A DNA stretch of 64,000 nucleotides from an uncultured Litoreibacter sp. (GTDB lineage Bacteria > Pseudomonadota > Alphaproteobacteria > Rhodobacterales > Rhodobacteraceae), in the NCBI RefSeq assembly GCF_947501785.1, contig NZ_CANMXB010000001.1, positions 2,065,048 to 2,129,047 on the forward strand, given 5' to 3'. This document shows, piece after piece, positions 24,239-33,485 of this stretch. Positions within the stretch are counted from its first letter, which is position 1; the number at the start of each line of letters is the position of its first letter. The position numbers and the translations under genes were made by a program. Below the pieces are notes generated by a model. The model searched no databases. It was not told the DNA's origin and saw only the letters and a list, made by a program, of their open reading frames with translations.

Positions 24239-25341
24239 TGAAAGGTCTTTCTGGGGTCAAACGCGTCGCGGATGCCTTCAAAGATGAAGACCAGCAGCGA
24301 CAGCATGATGGCAAAGGTGAAGAATGCAGTGAAGGCAAGCCACGGCGCTTGCAGGTTCTGTTTGGCCTGCAAGGTCAGCTCCCCCAGTGACGGCGCGGAG
24401 GAAGGCAGGCCAAAGCCCAGAAAGTCCAGCACCGCCAGCGAGCCGATCGTGCCCGTCACGATGAACGGCAAGATGGTCAGCGTGGCAACCATCGCGTTGG
24501 GCAGCATGTGGCGGAACATAATCGTCGCGTTGGACACACCAAGCGCACGCGCGGCGCGAACGTATTCGAAGTTGCGCGCCCGAAGAAATTCCGCACGCAC
24601 GACACCTACCAAGGCGGGCCAGCCAAAAAGAATAGTCAGGAACACCAGCAGTGAGAAACTTCGTCCCAGAATGGCAAACATGATGATGATGACGTACAGG
24701 CCAGGCGTTGCCGACCAAATCTCCAGAATGCGCTGGAAGATCAGATCAACCAATCCACCAAAGTAACCCTGCACCGCACCTGCGATAACACCGATTACGG
24801 ACGCGATCACCGTGACGATCAGGGTAAACACAATGGACAGCCGGAACCCGTAGATCACCCGTGCAAGCACATCGCGGGCGGAGTTGTCGGTCCCCAACAG
24901 GTGAGTGCTGTCGGGCGCTGACGGAGCCGTACCCTCAATGTCGTTGATGGTCGTGTAGCTATAAGGCAGCAATGGATTCAGGATGAAACCCTTGCTAATC
25001 TGCTCTCCGCCGATTTCGCCATCTTCGGCATCGGCGATCAGCGCTTCCGGGTCGTCCCAACATTCCTCCAGCCCACCGGTTTTGATCAGGCACTGAATTT
25101 CAATGTCGCGGTAAACGGCCTCTGATCGCAGATCGCCGCCAAAAGCAGTCTCAGGGTAGAAACTGGTGATCGGCGTGAAGTATTCGCCCTGATACTTGAC
25201 CAGCAATGGGCGGTCATTCGCGATGAGTTCGGCGCAAAGCGACAACCCGAACAGAATACTGAAGATCCAGAGCGAATACCAAGCGCGGCGGTTGCGCTTG
25301 AAGTTGGACCAACGGCGCTGATTGAGCGGGGACAACCTCAT
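24235..25341 (-). CDS. yejE: Peptide ABC transporter permease YejE
   Basis: A 368-residue permease of the OppC/DppC branch. After a first helix ([20 protein letters not shown]) comes the large periplasmic loop characteristic of YejE (about 50-150), then five helices. The conserved [18 protein letters not shown] appears near 147-164 and the EAA loop [22 protein letters not shown] near 264-285. It overlaps yejB and yejF by 4 bases on each side, indicating translational coupling throughout. Confidence 0.92.
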   Translation of the reverse strand: MRLSPLNQRRWSNFKRNRRAWYSLWIFSILFGLSLCAELIANDRPLLVKYQGEYFTPITSFYPETAFGGDLRSEAVYRDIEIQCLIKTGGLEECWDDPEALIADAEDGEIGGEQISKGFILNPLLPYSYTTINDIEGTAPSAPDSTHLLGTDNSARDVLARVIYGFRLSIVFTLIVTVIASVIGVIAGAVQGYFGGLVDLIFQRILEIWSATPGLYVIIIMFAILGRSFSLLVFLTILFGWPALVGVVRAEFLRARNFEYVRAARALGVSNATIMFRHMLPNAMVATLTILPFIVTGTIGSLAVLDFLGFGLPSSAPSLGELTLQAKQNLQAPWLAFTAFFTFAIMLSLLVFIFEGIRDAFDPRKTFQ

Positions 25342-26423
25342 GTTTCGCGGCTCTCGAAATCGATACGCGGATCGACGAAAACATACATCAGGTCAGACAG
25401 AATATTGATCAGCAACCCAATCAGACCGAAGAAGTACAGAGTGCCGAAAACAATCGGATAATCTCGGGCGACTGCTGCCTCGAATGTAAGCCTGCCCAAA
25501 CCATCAAGCGAGAACACCGTTTCGATGATCAGAGAGCCGGAAATGAATACACCAAGGAAGACCGCAGGGAACCCGGAGATAATGATCAGCATCGCGTTGC
25601 GGAACACATGTCCGTAGAGGACCTGCTGTTCAGACAGGCCTTTGGCTTTTGCGGTGATGACATATTGCTTTGATATCTCATCAAGGAAGCTGTTCTTGGT
25701 CAGCAGCGTCATTGTCGCAAACCCGGATATCGTGACCGCAACGACCGGCAGAATGATGTGCCACAGATAGTCCAACACCTTTCCGATTGCCGAAAGCTCT
25801 TCCCAATTGTCGGAGGTCAGCCCCCTGAGCGGGAAGATTTGCCAGAATGACCCACCCGCAAAAAGCACGAGCAACAAGATAGCGAACAAGAAACCCGGGA
25901 TGGCATAGGCCACAATGATGGCCGCCGACGTCCAGGTGTCAAAGGATGACCCGTCCCGTATCGCTTTGCGAATGCCTAGCGGAATCGAGATCAGGTATGT
26001 TAACAACGTGGACCATAGCCCCAGAGTGATGGAGACTGGCAGCTTATCAGCCACCAAAGAAAGCACCCTTTCTGACCTGAAATAACTTTCTCCGAAGTCA
26101 AAGCGGATGTAGTTCCACATCATCGTGAAGAACCGCTCTACCGGCGGCTTGTCGAAGCCGAATTCCTTCTCCAGTTCTGCAATGAAGTCAGCTGGCAACC
26201 CCCGCGCACCCTCATAGCCGCTGTTCTCGCCGCCAAGATCACCGCTATCCACACTGTCAGCGCCATTGATGCCAACAAACGCATCTCCGCCGCCTTCAAT
26301 GCGGGCGATGATCTGCTCGACCGGTCCGCCGGGCACAAACTGGGTCAGGGTGAAGTTGATCACCATGATCCCGAACAGCGTCGGAAGGACCAGCAAAAGC
26401 CGTCTGAGGATATAGGCAGCCAT
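25338..26423 (-). CDS. yejB: Peptide ABC transporter permease YejB
   Basis: A 361-residue OppB/DppB-type permease. The N-terminal helix begins [20 protein letters not shown], and the family motif [16 protein letters not shown] follows. A periplasmic insertion at about 45-90, rich in Gly and acidic residues, is usual in YejB. The EAA region reads [22 protein letters not shown]. It starts 15 bases after the yejA stop and is coupled to yejE. Confidence 0.92.
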   Translation of the reverse strand: MAAYILRRLLLVLPTLFGIMVINFTLTQFVPGGPVEQIIARIEGGGDAFVGINGADSVDSGDLGGENSGYEGARGLPADFIAELEKEFGFDKPPVERFFTMMWNYIRFDFGESYFRSERVLSLVADKLPVSITLGLWSTLLTYLISIPLGIRKAIRDGSSFDTWTSAAIIVAYAIPGFLFAILLLVLFAGGSFWQIFPLRGLTSDNWEELSAIGKVLDYLWHIILPVVAVTISGFATMTLLTKNSFLDEISKQYVITAKAKGLSEQQVLYGHVFRNAMLIIISGFPAVFLGVFISGSLIIETVFSLDGLGRLTFEAAVARDYPIVFGTLYFFGLIGLLINILSDLMYVFVDPRIDFESRET

Positions 26424-26438
26424 TAAGTCAGTTCCGCC

Positions 26439-28355
26439 TTACCGAAGCACGCCGGAGGCCTTCAACTTGTCCGCAGCCTCCTGATCATACCACCAGAAGT
26501 CATAGACGCCGACAGATAGCGGAGGCAGCTCGGCCGGGCGGCGGTAGACGTCATAGTAGGCCAGCCAGTTCTCTTTCTTGTACCACTGCGGGATCGCGAA
26601 GCGCAGCGACAAAAGCACCCTGTCCAGCGCATGAACAGCTGTCTTCAGGCCGTCCAACGTGTCCGCATTGATGATCGCCGGGATGATCTTGTCGACCGCA
26701 GGGTCGCGCAGCCGCATCAGATTGCGCGAGCTGTTATCGGCGGTCTTTGAGGAGAACCACTGCTCCATCCCCAATGACGGCTCAAACGGCATCTGAAAGC
26801 CTTGGTTCGTCATGTCGAAATCACCTGCACGGCGGCGTTCGATGTATTGCGCACGGTCGATCCGCTCCAAATCCGCATCAATTCCCAAGGCCTTGAGATT
26901 TTCGATGAACGGATTCACCACGCGGTCATAGAGCGGGTTGAACTGGATGATGTTAAGCGTCAGCACCTTGCCGTCTTTTTCACGGAATTGGCCATTGCCA
27001 AACTCCCAGCCGGCCTCGTCCAGCAGCTTGGAGGCCTGCCTCAGCACGCGGCGGGATGGCCGGTTCTTGTCTGCGTCTTGCTTAACCTGTGTGGTGACCT
27101 CATCCGTCAGGATGCTTTCGGGCAATAGCCCTTCATCAACCAGCGGCTTCAGGATCGCCAATTCGCCCTCTGAAGGCACCCCAGTTGCGGCAAGGTCGGT
27201 GTTCGGCCAAAACGAATCTGGGCGCTCAAAAAGGTCGTAGAAAAGCGCTTTGTTGGACCATTCAAAGTTGAAAGCCAGCCCCACGGCTTCGCGCACCCGC
27301 GTATCCTGCCAAGGCTCCCGGTCGAGGTTGAAGACGAAGGACAAAGCTTGGCCCACGGTGCCGTCCACCGGCGTGTCCAGCTTGACCGAGCCGTTCTTTA
27401 CGTTTTCAAATCCGTATCCTGTCGCCCATTCCTTGGGGTCAGTTTCCGCTTTGAACAGATAGGCCCCCGTTTTGAACGCTTCGAATGCAGCGGTCCGGTC
27501 GGCGAAATACTCGGTGCGGATCGTATCAAAGTTGTAATGACCAATGCTGAACGGGTGGTCCTTGCCCCAAAAATTCTCGTCCCGGCGGTAAATGACCTGC
27601 CGGTTGTAGTCGAATGTGTCCAGCTTATACGGCCCGGTGCTCATGAAAGGCGCGTCCGTGGCTTTGTCTAGCTGGGCGCCGGTGTCTTCGAACCACTTCT
27701 TGGAGAAGGACGGTGTGATGCCCGCGATTGATACCCGGTCCCGTTTGGGCGATTCCGGGTTGAAGGTAAATTTGATGGTGTAGTCGTCGATAACTTCCAC
27801 ATCCTCGAAGAAATTTTCAACGATGCGGCGGTACTCAGGGATACCTTTAGTGCGGAACAGCTCGTTGGTGAATTTCAGGTCATGCGCCGTCAGCCCGGTG
27901 CCGTCCCAAAACTTCACATCTTTGCGCAGGTTAAACTGCACATAGGTCAGCGCGTCGTCATATTCGAGCGTCTCGCACAGATAGCAATACATTCCATATG
28001 GATCGTCCGCCGTGCTGGTCAGGATGCGCTCTGACCCGATGGTGTTGAGCGCAGCCGGATTTCCGTCCCGCGCATATTGGTTGAAACTATCAAAAGTGCC
28101 CAAGGCCCAGGTCGACATCTCGCCGCCCTTTGGCGCGTCGGGGTTAACGTAATCGAGATGTTTGATGTCGGGGCCGTACTTCAATTCGCCGAAGCTCGAA
28201 TAGCCATGCGAAACCGTGACGCCATCTTCGGCCTTGACCTGACCCGCAAACCCAATCGCCGCTGCACTGAGTATTGCAATGCCTGACCATCTAAACAGCG
28301 CCGGGATTGGTGAAACATTCGATACGGCGACAGCTTTGGCTGGGCGTCTGGTCAT
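26439..28355 (-). CDS. yejA: Extracellular peptide-binding protein YejA
   Basis: A 638-residue SBP_bac_5 family receptor. The signal region is residues 1-42 (hydrophobic IAILSAAAIGFAGQVKA). YejA-like motifs include HGYSSFGELKYGPDIKHLDYVNPDAPKGG, TFDSFNQYARDG and the C-terminal IPQWYKKENWLAYYD. GGAGA precedes the ATG. It heads the leftward yejA-yejB-yejE-yejF operon, which imports oligopeptides (microcin C in E. coli). Unlike four other binding-protein genes here, no hairpin separates it from the permease gene; the gap is 15 bases. Confidence 0.92.
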   Translation of the reverse strand: MTRRPAKAVAVSNVSPIPALFRWSGIAILSAAAIGFAGQVKAEDGVTVSHGYSSFGELKYGPDIKHLDYVNPDAPKGGEMSTWALGTFDSFNQYARDGNPAALNTIGSERILTSTADDPYGMYCYLCETLEYDDALTYVQFNLRKDVKFWDGTGLTAHDLKFTNELFRTKGIPEYRRIVENFFEDVEVIDDYTIKFTFNPESPKRDRVSIAGITPSFSKKWFEDTGAQLDKATDAPFMSTGPYKLDTFDYNRQVIYRRDENFWGKDHPFSIGHYNFDTIRTEYFADRTAAFEAFKTGAYLFKAETDPKEWATGYGFENVKNGSVKLDTPVDGTVGQALSFVFNLDREPWQDTRVREAVGLAFNFEWSNKALFYDLFERPDSFWPNTDLAATGVPSEGELAILKPLVDEGLLPESILTDEVTTQVKQDADKNRPSRRVLRQASKLLDEAGWEFGNGQFREKDGKVLTLNIIQFNPLYDRVVNPFIENLKALGIDADLERIDRAQYIERRRAGDFDMTNQGFQMPFEPSLGMEQWFSSKTADNSSRNLMRLRDPAVDKIIPAIINADTLDGLKTAVHALDRVLLSLRFAIPQWYKKENWLAYYDVYRRPAELPPLSVGVYDFWWYDQEAADKLKASGVLR

Positions 28356-28479
28356 AAATCGGTCTCCTGCGGGGCTATGCGTTACTCAATACAGAGTTAG
28401 ACCAGAAAAAGTCTGTTTCACCTAACAATCAAGCGCTGATTGCGGGAAAGTTACCGGATTTGTGTTTCCGGAAACAAAA

Positions 28480-28502
28480 GGCCGCCCCGAATTGGGACGG
28501 CC
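28480..28502 (-). terminator. Rho-independent terminator of cycM
   Basis: GGCCGCCCC (28480-28488) pairs with GGGACGGCC (28494-28502) with one mismatch and a 5-base loop. Read leftward, it is followed by TTTTGTTTCC. It lies 28 bases past the cycM stop. The rest of the 28356-28529 gap, upstream of yejA, shows only a TTTCCGGAAA palindrome at 28465. Confidence 0.75.
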
Positions 28503-28529
28503 CTGATTGATTGAATGGATTGTGCGTCC

Positions 28530-29057
28530 CTATCCGCCAATCCCCTGAAGATAGGCCACTAGGTTGGCCCGGTCGTCGACCTTCTTCAAACCAGCGAAAC
28601 TCATCTTGGTCCCCGGTGCCCAGCCCTTAGGATCCGCAAGGAAGCCGTTCAGAGCCTCAGCATCCCACTCGCCACCATTGGTCGCCAGCACATCTGAATA
28701 GCCGAAGCCGTCAACAACGCCGATCGGACGGTTCACGATAGAATAGAGGTGCGGACCCGTACCGTTCGCGCCGTCCTCCAGCTTGTGGCACGCCTTGCAT
28801 TTGGAGAACACTTTCTCACCCTTTGCGGCATCAGCAGAGGCCAACACTTCAGCAAAGTCTATCTCTGGCTCTGCTTCTTCATCAGCGCCGCCGGCGTCGG
28901 CTACCTCAATTAAGTAACCCTGCGCATGTTCTTCACCGTCACCATGGCCGCCGCCGCCATGATAGATCAGCTCGGCGCCCCAACCGCCCAACAGAAACAA
29001 GAGCAATGCGCCACAACCGGCGCCCAGGATCTTGGTGGATGTCATCGTATCGAACAT
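28530..29057 (-). CDS. cycM: Membrane-anchored cytochrome c (CycM/c552/cy type)
   Basis: A 175-residue class I cytochrome c held by an uncleaved N-terminal helix (about 8-32). A Gly/His/acidic linker (33-75) leads to the haem domain with CKACH (Cys 87, Cys 90, His 91) and the axial Met in GTKMSF. Such proteins shuttle electrons from the bc1 complex to terminal oxidases. The longer frame from 29141 is rejected because AAGGTAAGA precedes the ATG at 29057 and gives the expected membrane anchor. It is divergent from pheA, with its own terminator. Confidence 0.88.
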   Translation of the reverse strand: MFDTMTSTKILGAGCGALLLFLLGGWGAELIYHGGGGHGDGEEHAQGYLIEVADAGGADEEAEPEIDFAEVLASADAAKGEKVFSKCKACHKLEDGANGTGPHLYSIVNRPIGVVDGFGYSDVLATNGGEWDAEALNGFLADPKGWAPGTKMSFAGLKKVDDRANLVAYLQGIGG

Positions 29058-29187
29058 GAGTTTCGTCTTACCTTGGCTTATGCGGTCAGGATTCCGCAGT
29101 GAATTCGAGGCTATGTAGCGGGTTCCCCTGCCCTTTATCAAGGTGTAGAAGGCGCGACGAAACGCCCATTTTTACGAGAACGCACCA

Positions 29188-30021
29188 ATGGCACCAAAAA
29201 TCGCCTTCCAAGGAGAGCTTGGCGCCTACAGCCACGAGGCTTGCGCCGCGGCCCGCCCCGACCATGAGCCCTATCCCTGCGCGACGTTTGAGGACGTGAT
29301 CGAGGCGGTGCGTGGCGGCGAGGCCGAGCTTGCCATGCTACCGGTCGAGAACTCGACATACGGGCGCGTCGCCGACATGCACCGCCTTTTGCCAGAATCT
29401 GGCTTACACATCGTTGACGAAGCATTTGTGCGGGTCCGCATCGCACTTCTGGCCAATCCAGGCGTGGAGCTTGCGCAGATAAAAACAGTGCGCGCCCATC
29501 TTGTACTGATCCCACAGTGCCGCGGTTTCTTGTCCAATAACGGTATCCGGGGCGAGGCCGCCGCTGACAATGCAGGTGCCGCGGCGGAAGTTGCCGCGTC
29601 CGGAACGACCGATACTGGGGCTCTGGCCTCCGCATTGGCGGCCAAGACATACGGGCTGAACGTCTTGGCCGAAGGCATTGAGGACAACGACACCAACACA
29701 ACGCGCTTCTTGGTGATGTCGCGCGAAGAAAACCTGGAACGGCGGGGCGACACCCATATGCTGACCTCGTTTGTTTTCAGGGTCCGAAACATTCCGGCCG
29801 CGCTCTACAAAGCGATGGGCGGATTTGCGACCAACGGCGTCAATATGGTGAAGCTGGAAAGCTACATGCTTGATGGAGAATTCACTGCGACGCAATTCTA
29901 TGCCGACATCACCGGCCACCCGGACGACCCCGCGGTGAAGCGCGCGCTTGAGGAATTGTCCTATTTCACTTCTGAGCTAGAAATTCTGGGCACCTACCCG
30001 GCCGCCTTTTCTCGTTCGTAG
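29188..30021 (+). CDS. pheA: Prephenate dehydratase
   Basis: A 277-residue monofunctional prephenate dehydratase for phenylalanine synthesis. The N-terminal periplasmic-binding-like domain (KIAFQGELGAYSHEA, LPVENSTYGRV) holds the catalytic NTTRFLVMSRE motif near residues 170-180. An ACT domain (about 190-270, TSFVFRVRNIPAALYKAMGG and KLESYMLDGEF) gives Phe feedback control. There is no chorismate mutase domain. The stop TAG lies in the loop of a GTTCG/CGAAC hairpin (30014-30026), and the gene converges on the SRPBCC gene 4 bases later. Confidence 0.93.
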   Translation: MAPKIAFQGELGAYSHEACAAARPDHEPYPCATFEDVIEAVRGGEAELAMLPVENSTYGRVADMHRLLPESGLHIVDEAFVRVRIALLANPGVELAQIKTVRAHLVLIPQCRGFLSNNGIRGEAAADNAGAAAEVAASGTTDTGALASALAAKTYGLNVLAEGIEDNDTNTTRFLVMSREENLERRGDTHMLTSFVFRVRNIPAALYKAMGGFATNGVNMVKLESYMLDGEFTATQFYADITGHPDDPAVKRALEELSYFTSELEILGTYPAAFSRS

Positions 30022-30025
30022 CGAA

Positions 30026-30505
30026 CTAAGCTCTAGGCTCTAGCCCGCGCTTGTGGCGGTCTTCAAGATCTTCCGCAAAATGAGCAATACGGGTTTTGTA
30101 GCGGCGGTTGAGCGTGTTGCGCGCCAACTTGGCCGATTGCATCAGAAGCCTCGCCGACAAGGACTTGGGGCGTACGTCCAGCTCCGCCCGCATCCGTGTC
30201 CTGTTGCGGGACAGGGCAACCAGCTCCACAAGGAACGCTCCCTTCATGTTGTTCGATGTCGCATCGAAAATCATGTGGTTAGGCCGGTCAAATTCGGACA
30301 GCGTCACCTCAAAATCCCGTTTTTTGCCGCGAAATTGAGCTTTAACCCGCCAAGCCAGCCCAACACCTGCCTCGTTCGCACTGCCCAATCGCGAAATCTC
30401 GGCACCGTGGCGCATCGCAGCACGCTCAAACCCTTCGAAATCCGAGAGCATGTCAAACACGTCGTTGATCGGGACCTCAAGGTCTTCTTTGGTAGAAAAC
30501 TTCAT
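30026..30505 (-). CDS. SRPBCC-family (START/CoxG-like) protein
   Basis: A 159-residue SRPBCC-type protein. The fold is suggested by the N-terminal MKFSTKEDLEVPINDVFDML and FEGFERAAMRHGAE, a central run of strands (VGLAWRVKAQFRGKKRDFEV, PNHMIFDATSNNMKGAFLVE), and a long C-terminal helix. The family binds hydrophobic ligands in a helix-grip cavity; there is no catalytic signature. No signal peptide. It stands alone between convergent pheA and upstream nudC, on the same strand as nudC with a 39-base gap. Confidence 0.75.
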   Translation of the reverse strand: MKFSTKEDLEVPINDVFDMLSDFEGFERAAMRHGAEISRLGSANEAGVGLAWRVKAQFRGKKRDFEVTLSEFDRPNHMIFDATSNNMKGAFLVELVALSRNRTRMRAELDVRPKSLSARLLMQSAKLARNTLNRRYKTRIAHFAEDLEDRHKRGLEPRA

Positions 30506-30544
30506 CTTTAACTGCTCGCTTGCCTGGCATTGTCGCGCCGATGC

Positions 30545-31510
30545 TTAGTCTAGCGTATCCCGCAGCCAGTTAAGCAATATGAAATGCGCTATCGCACCTT
30601 GCCGGGCCGGCTTCATTTTCGGATTGTTGCCCGCAAACGTCTCTAACATCTCCTCACGTGTCACCCAAAGCGCGTCTTCGATCTCGTCTGGGTCAATTTT
30701 GATCTCCTCAGAGGTGGCTTGCCCATGGCAACCCATCATCAGCGAGGCCGGAAATGGCCATGGCTGAGACGCCAGGTAGTCGACTTGCCCCACTGTAATG
30801 CCAGCTTCTTCCAAGGTTTCACGTCGCACAGCCGCCTCGATGGTTTCACCGGGCTCAACAAACCCGGCCAACAAGGAATACATCCCTTCGGGCCACCCCG
30901 GCGAACGCCCCATCAGCACAGAGTTACCGCGTGTTATCAACATGATGACCACAGGGTCGGTGCGCGGAAAGTGATGGCCGCCACACGCGGCGCAGTCGCG
31001 CTGCCAGCCGGCCATCGTAATCTCGCTCTTGGTCCCGCATTTGGCGCAGAACCCATGTGTTTCATGCCAACTGGAAACCGCTTTCGCTGTCGCAATCAAT
31101 TCCGCATCGCGCGGGTTGAGCATGTTCATGACCCCCCGCAGTTCCGAAAACAGATGGTCCGCTGGAGCTGCAGGGTGGTGTTGCTCTGACGGGTCCAAGA
31201 ACGCTCCGAGTGTTGCGGCCTCTTCCGCAGGCTCCCAGCCGGAAACATCGCGCACAAACCGCGCGACGCCGTCGTCGATCCCCAAGAAGATCGGGGCCTC
31301 GTCCGCATATTCAAAAATCGGATGCGCGGGGGCCAACCAACCGGGCTTGTCTCGCGTCTCGCCGGCAATCAATGGTTTGCCCCGCCAAATCGGCATGACA
31401 CCGGTGTTGTGCGCCTGTAACAAATTGGCGATAGCCTCGTCATCGCCACGCAGATACGCCGCGCGGTCCAGACTGGAGCCGCCGAAAGTCACTGTTTCCG
31501 CAAGTTTCAT
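30545..31510 (-). CDS. nudC: NADH pyrophosphatase
   Basis: A 321-residue Nudix hydrolase of the NudC subfamily (NAD+/NADH cleavage; NAD-RNA decapping in E. coli). Four zinc-ligand cysteines lie in CAKCG and CAACG (about 155-175). The Nudix box starts GFVEPGETIEAAVRRETLEE and is complete. The NADH-specific SQPWPFPAS motif follows. An N-terminal NudC-like domain precedes it. The start ATG at 31510 is preferred over the longer frame (31561), because AAGGGCAG precedes it and the frame then matches family length. Confidence 0.92.
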   Translation of the reverse strand: MKLAETVTFGGSSLDRAAYLRGDDEAIANLLQAHNTGVMPIWRGKPLIAGETRDKPGWLAPAHPIFEYADEAPIFLGIDDGVARFVRDVSGWEPAEEAATLGAFLDPSEQHHPAAPADHLFSELRGVMNMLNPRDAELIATAKAVSSWHETHGFCAKCGTKSEITMAGWQRDCAACGGHHFPRTDPVVIMLITRGNSVLMGRSPGWPEGMYSLLAGFVEPGETIEAAVRRETLEEAGITVGQVDYLASQPWPFPASLMMGCHGQATSEEIKIDPDEIEDALWVTREEMLETFAGNNPKMKPARQGAIAHFILLNWLRDTLD

Positions 31511-31546
31511 GTTTCTGCCCTTCTTTGACGTGCAAAATGCACCGTC

Positions 31547-31575
31547 TTGCAAGAATGGCAAGCGCCGCCTATATC
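31547..31575 (+). promoter_or_regulatory. Promoter of the SRP RNA gene
   Basis: TTGCAA (31547-31552) and TATATC (31570-31575) are separated by 17 bases. The -10 box ends 7 bases before the predicted RNA 5' end at 31583. Confidence 0.6.
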
Positions 31576-31582
31576 CTGAGTC

Positions 31583-31676
31583 GAGGGGTTGGCGCGGGCA
31601 AGTGCCTCGCCAACCTGGTCAGGTCCGGAAGGAAGCAGCCACAACGAGCCCCACTTGGGTCGATGTCCAACCTCTC
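31583..31676 (+). ncRNA. ffs: Bacterial small signal recognition particle RNA (4.5S)
   Basis: A roughly 94-base RNA whose ends pair perfectly: GAGGGGTTGG (31583-31592) with CCAACCTCTC (31667-31676), one G-T pair. The apical SRP domain is unmistakable: GGTCAGGTCCGGAAGGAAGC (31618-31637) with the GGAA tetraloop and the symmetric loop that binds Ffh (AGCAGCC). It is the ribosome-associated targeting RNA for membrane proteins. No clear U-tract follows; the next bases contain a C-rich run at about 31712-31720. Confidence 0.93.
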
Positions 31677-31781
31677 ACCCTAGGCCAATTTGCATCGCAA
31701 ACTCGCCGATCTCCCCCCCCCTCGGCAGGTAAGCCTTAAAAGAACGCTTACTGAGGGGTCCCACCCTTCGGCAGATTTTCC

Positions 31782-32660
31782 CTACTCCCCCAGAACATCA
31801 TCCCAGCACGCCTGGTTTTCCTCGGCAAACACTTCAATGTGCCCAATTGATTGCAAACCATAAGCATCCGGTTTTAGCACTTTCTGGGTCACGACGGCCT
31901 CGCGGTAGAAATCCATTGTCCGCCACACCGCTTTGGGGGGGACCAGTTTGTCATCTGCGGCCGCCACGATCCGCACAGGGCAGCCAACTGCGTTGTAATC
32001 GGGATACGGCAGCGCTGCGCCGATATCTCCGGCAAAGAACCCTTGCGTGGTGCACCACTTGCGCCACTGCCAGTAGACGCCGCTCGGTAGGTCCGGCCCT
32101 ACTCCAAGCTTGCGCCCGGGCAGGTACCCCAAAAGCCGCGTCGCCAATGGCGCAGGCCCATACCAGAAGGCCGCTGCGAGCGCGCGATATGGCCACGGAT
32201 GGTCGCGCAGATGCACTGGCCCGCTGGCCACTGTAATCACCCTTTCCAGGCCAGACACCCCGTCCTGAAAAGCCAAGCCCATGCCGCCGATAGAATGACC
32301 CAAATGCCAAATCGGTAAACCGGGCAGTAGGCTCCAGATATGGTCGCGGACCGCAATTGGGTCATGCACGGCCCAATCAACCATGGTAGCGCGTGATGAT
32401 CTCAGCGCGCCGGATTGCGACTCACCAAAGTCTCGGTAGTCATAGGTCACGCAGGCCAAGCCGCGTTCCACGGCAAGCCAAGTCGCGAAAGCCTCGTAGT
32501 AGCGCTGCCGGACACCGGTCGCCGCGTTGATAATCACCACAGCTTTGGGCGTTCCAGTTGGATGAAACAGCCGCCCGGCCAGGCGATGCACGCCCGATCT
32601 GATCTCAATTTCCTGCTTGATCGGCTGGCCGATTTGCACAGTCTCAATCCTGACATTCAT
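31782..32660 (-). CDS. Alpha/beta hydrolase (COG4757-like)
   Basis: A 292-residue alpha/beta-fold hydrolase without signal peptide. The nucleophile elbow is GHSIGG near residue 120. The oxyanion region is in IINAATGVRQRYYE near 43-57, and YDYRDFGES lies near 73-81. The acid (in AADDKLVPP) and the His (SIGHIEVF) are in the expected C-terminal order, completing a Ser-Asp-His triad. The substrate is unknown; esterase activity is likely. It is divergent from a TetR gene, with two operator palindromes between them, so it is probably induced by a small hydrophobic compound. Confidence 0.82.
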   Translation of the reverse strand: MNVRIETVQIGQPIKQEIEIRSGVHRLAGRLFHPTGTPKAVVIINAATGVRQRYYEAFATWLAVERGLACVTYDYRDFGESQSGALRSSRATMVDWAVHDPIAVRDHIWSLLPGLPIWHLGHSIGGMGLAFQDGVSGLERVITVASGPVHLRDHPWPYRALAAAFWYGPAPLATRLLGYLPGRKLGVGPDLPSGVYWQWRKWCTTQGFFAGDIGAALPYPDYNAVGCPVRIVAAADDKLVPPKAVWRTMDFYREAVVTQKVLKPDAYGLQSIGHIEVFAEENQACWDDVLGE

Positions 32661-32674
32661 GGCGTCATCCCTTA

Positions 32675-32718
32675 CTAGACTGATTGGTCTAATAGCAAGT
32701 CTAGACCAATCAGTCTAG
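32675..32718. promoter_or_regulatory. Double palindromic TetR operator
   Basis: CTAGACTGATTGGTCTA (32675-32691) and its exact reverse complement TAGACCAATCAGTCTAG (32702-32718) are 10 bases apart. Each arm is itself a near-palindrome (TAGAC-N6-GTCTA), as in TetR operators of the LmrA/YxaF type. The pair lies between the divergent hydrolase and TetR genes and would allow one repressor to control both. Confidence 0.8.
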
Positions 32719-32737
32719 CCATGAGATACTCCGTTTC

Positions 32738-33301
32738 ATGACCAAAAAGCATTCCACCAAAGACAAACTGGCCTGGACCGCCTCAAAACTCTTTCAAGAA
32801 AAGGGGTACGAGGGCGTCGGCCTGTCAGAAATTCTGACCAATGCCAAGCTGCCCAAGGGCTCGCTGTATTACCATTTCCAAAAGGGTAAGTCAGACCTTG
32901 CCATGACCGCGGCCAGCTATGCGTCACGCGAAATGATGCGGATCATTGATGACGCTTTCGTCCCGGCCAAAACCTATGATGACGGCATGACCACGCTCTT
33001 TTTCAAATGCGCCAAATTGTTTGATCTGATGGGCAAATGGAACGGCTGCCCGGTTTCCGGCATATTGCTCAGCGGCCCGCGCAACCCCTCTTTCCAGGAC
33101 CTGTCGAATTCAATCTTCGACACATGGATTAACCGCATTGCGGAGCATGCGCAGAAGTTGGGCGTTGACGAGGCGGAGGCGCAGGACCGCGCCACCCACC
33201 TGTTCATAACGCTGCAAGGCGGCTGGACACTGGCCCGCGCGCAGCAATCCTCAGATGTATTGCGCCAAATTCCCGGCTACCTGAAGCGTGCCACGCGTTA
33301 A
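32738..33301 (+). CDS. TetR-family regulator, LmrA/YxaF-like
   Basis: A 187-residue TetR regulator. The N-terminal HTH includes TKDKLAWTASKLFQEKGYEG, VGLSEILTNAKLPKGSLYYHF (residues 26-47). The ligand-binding half has GCPVSGILLSGPRNPSFQD and the conserved C-terminal GGWTLARAQQSSDVLRQIP of the LmrA/YxaF type. No good Shine-Dalgarno precedes the ATG. A six-codon reading frame (ATG 32721 to TGA 32741) overlaps the start, so translation may be coupled to it. It presumably represses itself and the divergent hydrolase. Confidence 0.87.
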   Translation: MTKKHSTKDKLAWTASKLFQEKGYEGVGLSEILTNAKLPKGSLYYHFQKGKSDLAMTAASYASREMMRIIDDAFVPAKTYDDGMTTLFFKCAKLFDLMGKWNGCPVSGILLSGPRNPSFQDLSNSIFDTWINRIAEHAQKLGVDEAEAQDRATHLFITLQGGWTLARAQQSSDVLRQIPGYLKRATR

Positions 33302-33356
33302 CCAAGGGCAAAGCTGCCGCCGCGGACCTACGCTGCAAATGCGCGAAGCACAGAAC

Positions 33357-33377
33357 GTCCACTGCCAACGAGTGGAC
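33357..33377 (+). terminator. Candidate terminator after the TetR gene
   Basis: GTCCAC (33357-33362) pairs with GTGGAC (33372-33377) around a 9-base loop, followed by AATTTT. It is the only structure I see in the 33302-33485 gap before dnaX. Confidence 0.4.
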
Positions 33378-33485
33378 AATTTTCAACTGGATGGGAACTG
33401 GACTTGGCGCAATTCTGTGGAGTCTTTAGTAGACCTCCCCCACGCCACCTCGTAGTTTCGGCAGGTGACGAATCTTGAGGGCCAC

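Noticed and set aside
31705-31725. GCCGA/TCGGC stem with a C8 run after ffs
   Set aside because: A 5-base stem with an 11-base loop and no T-run is too weak to call a terminator.
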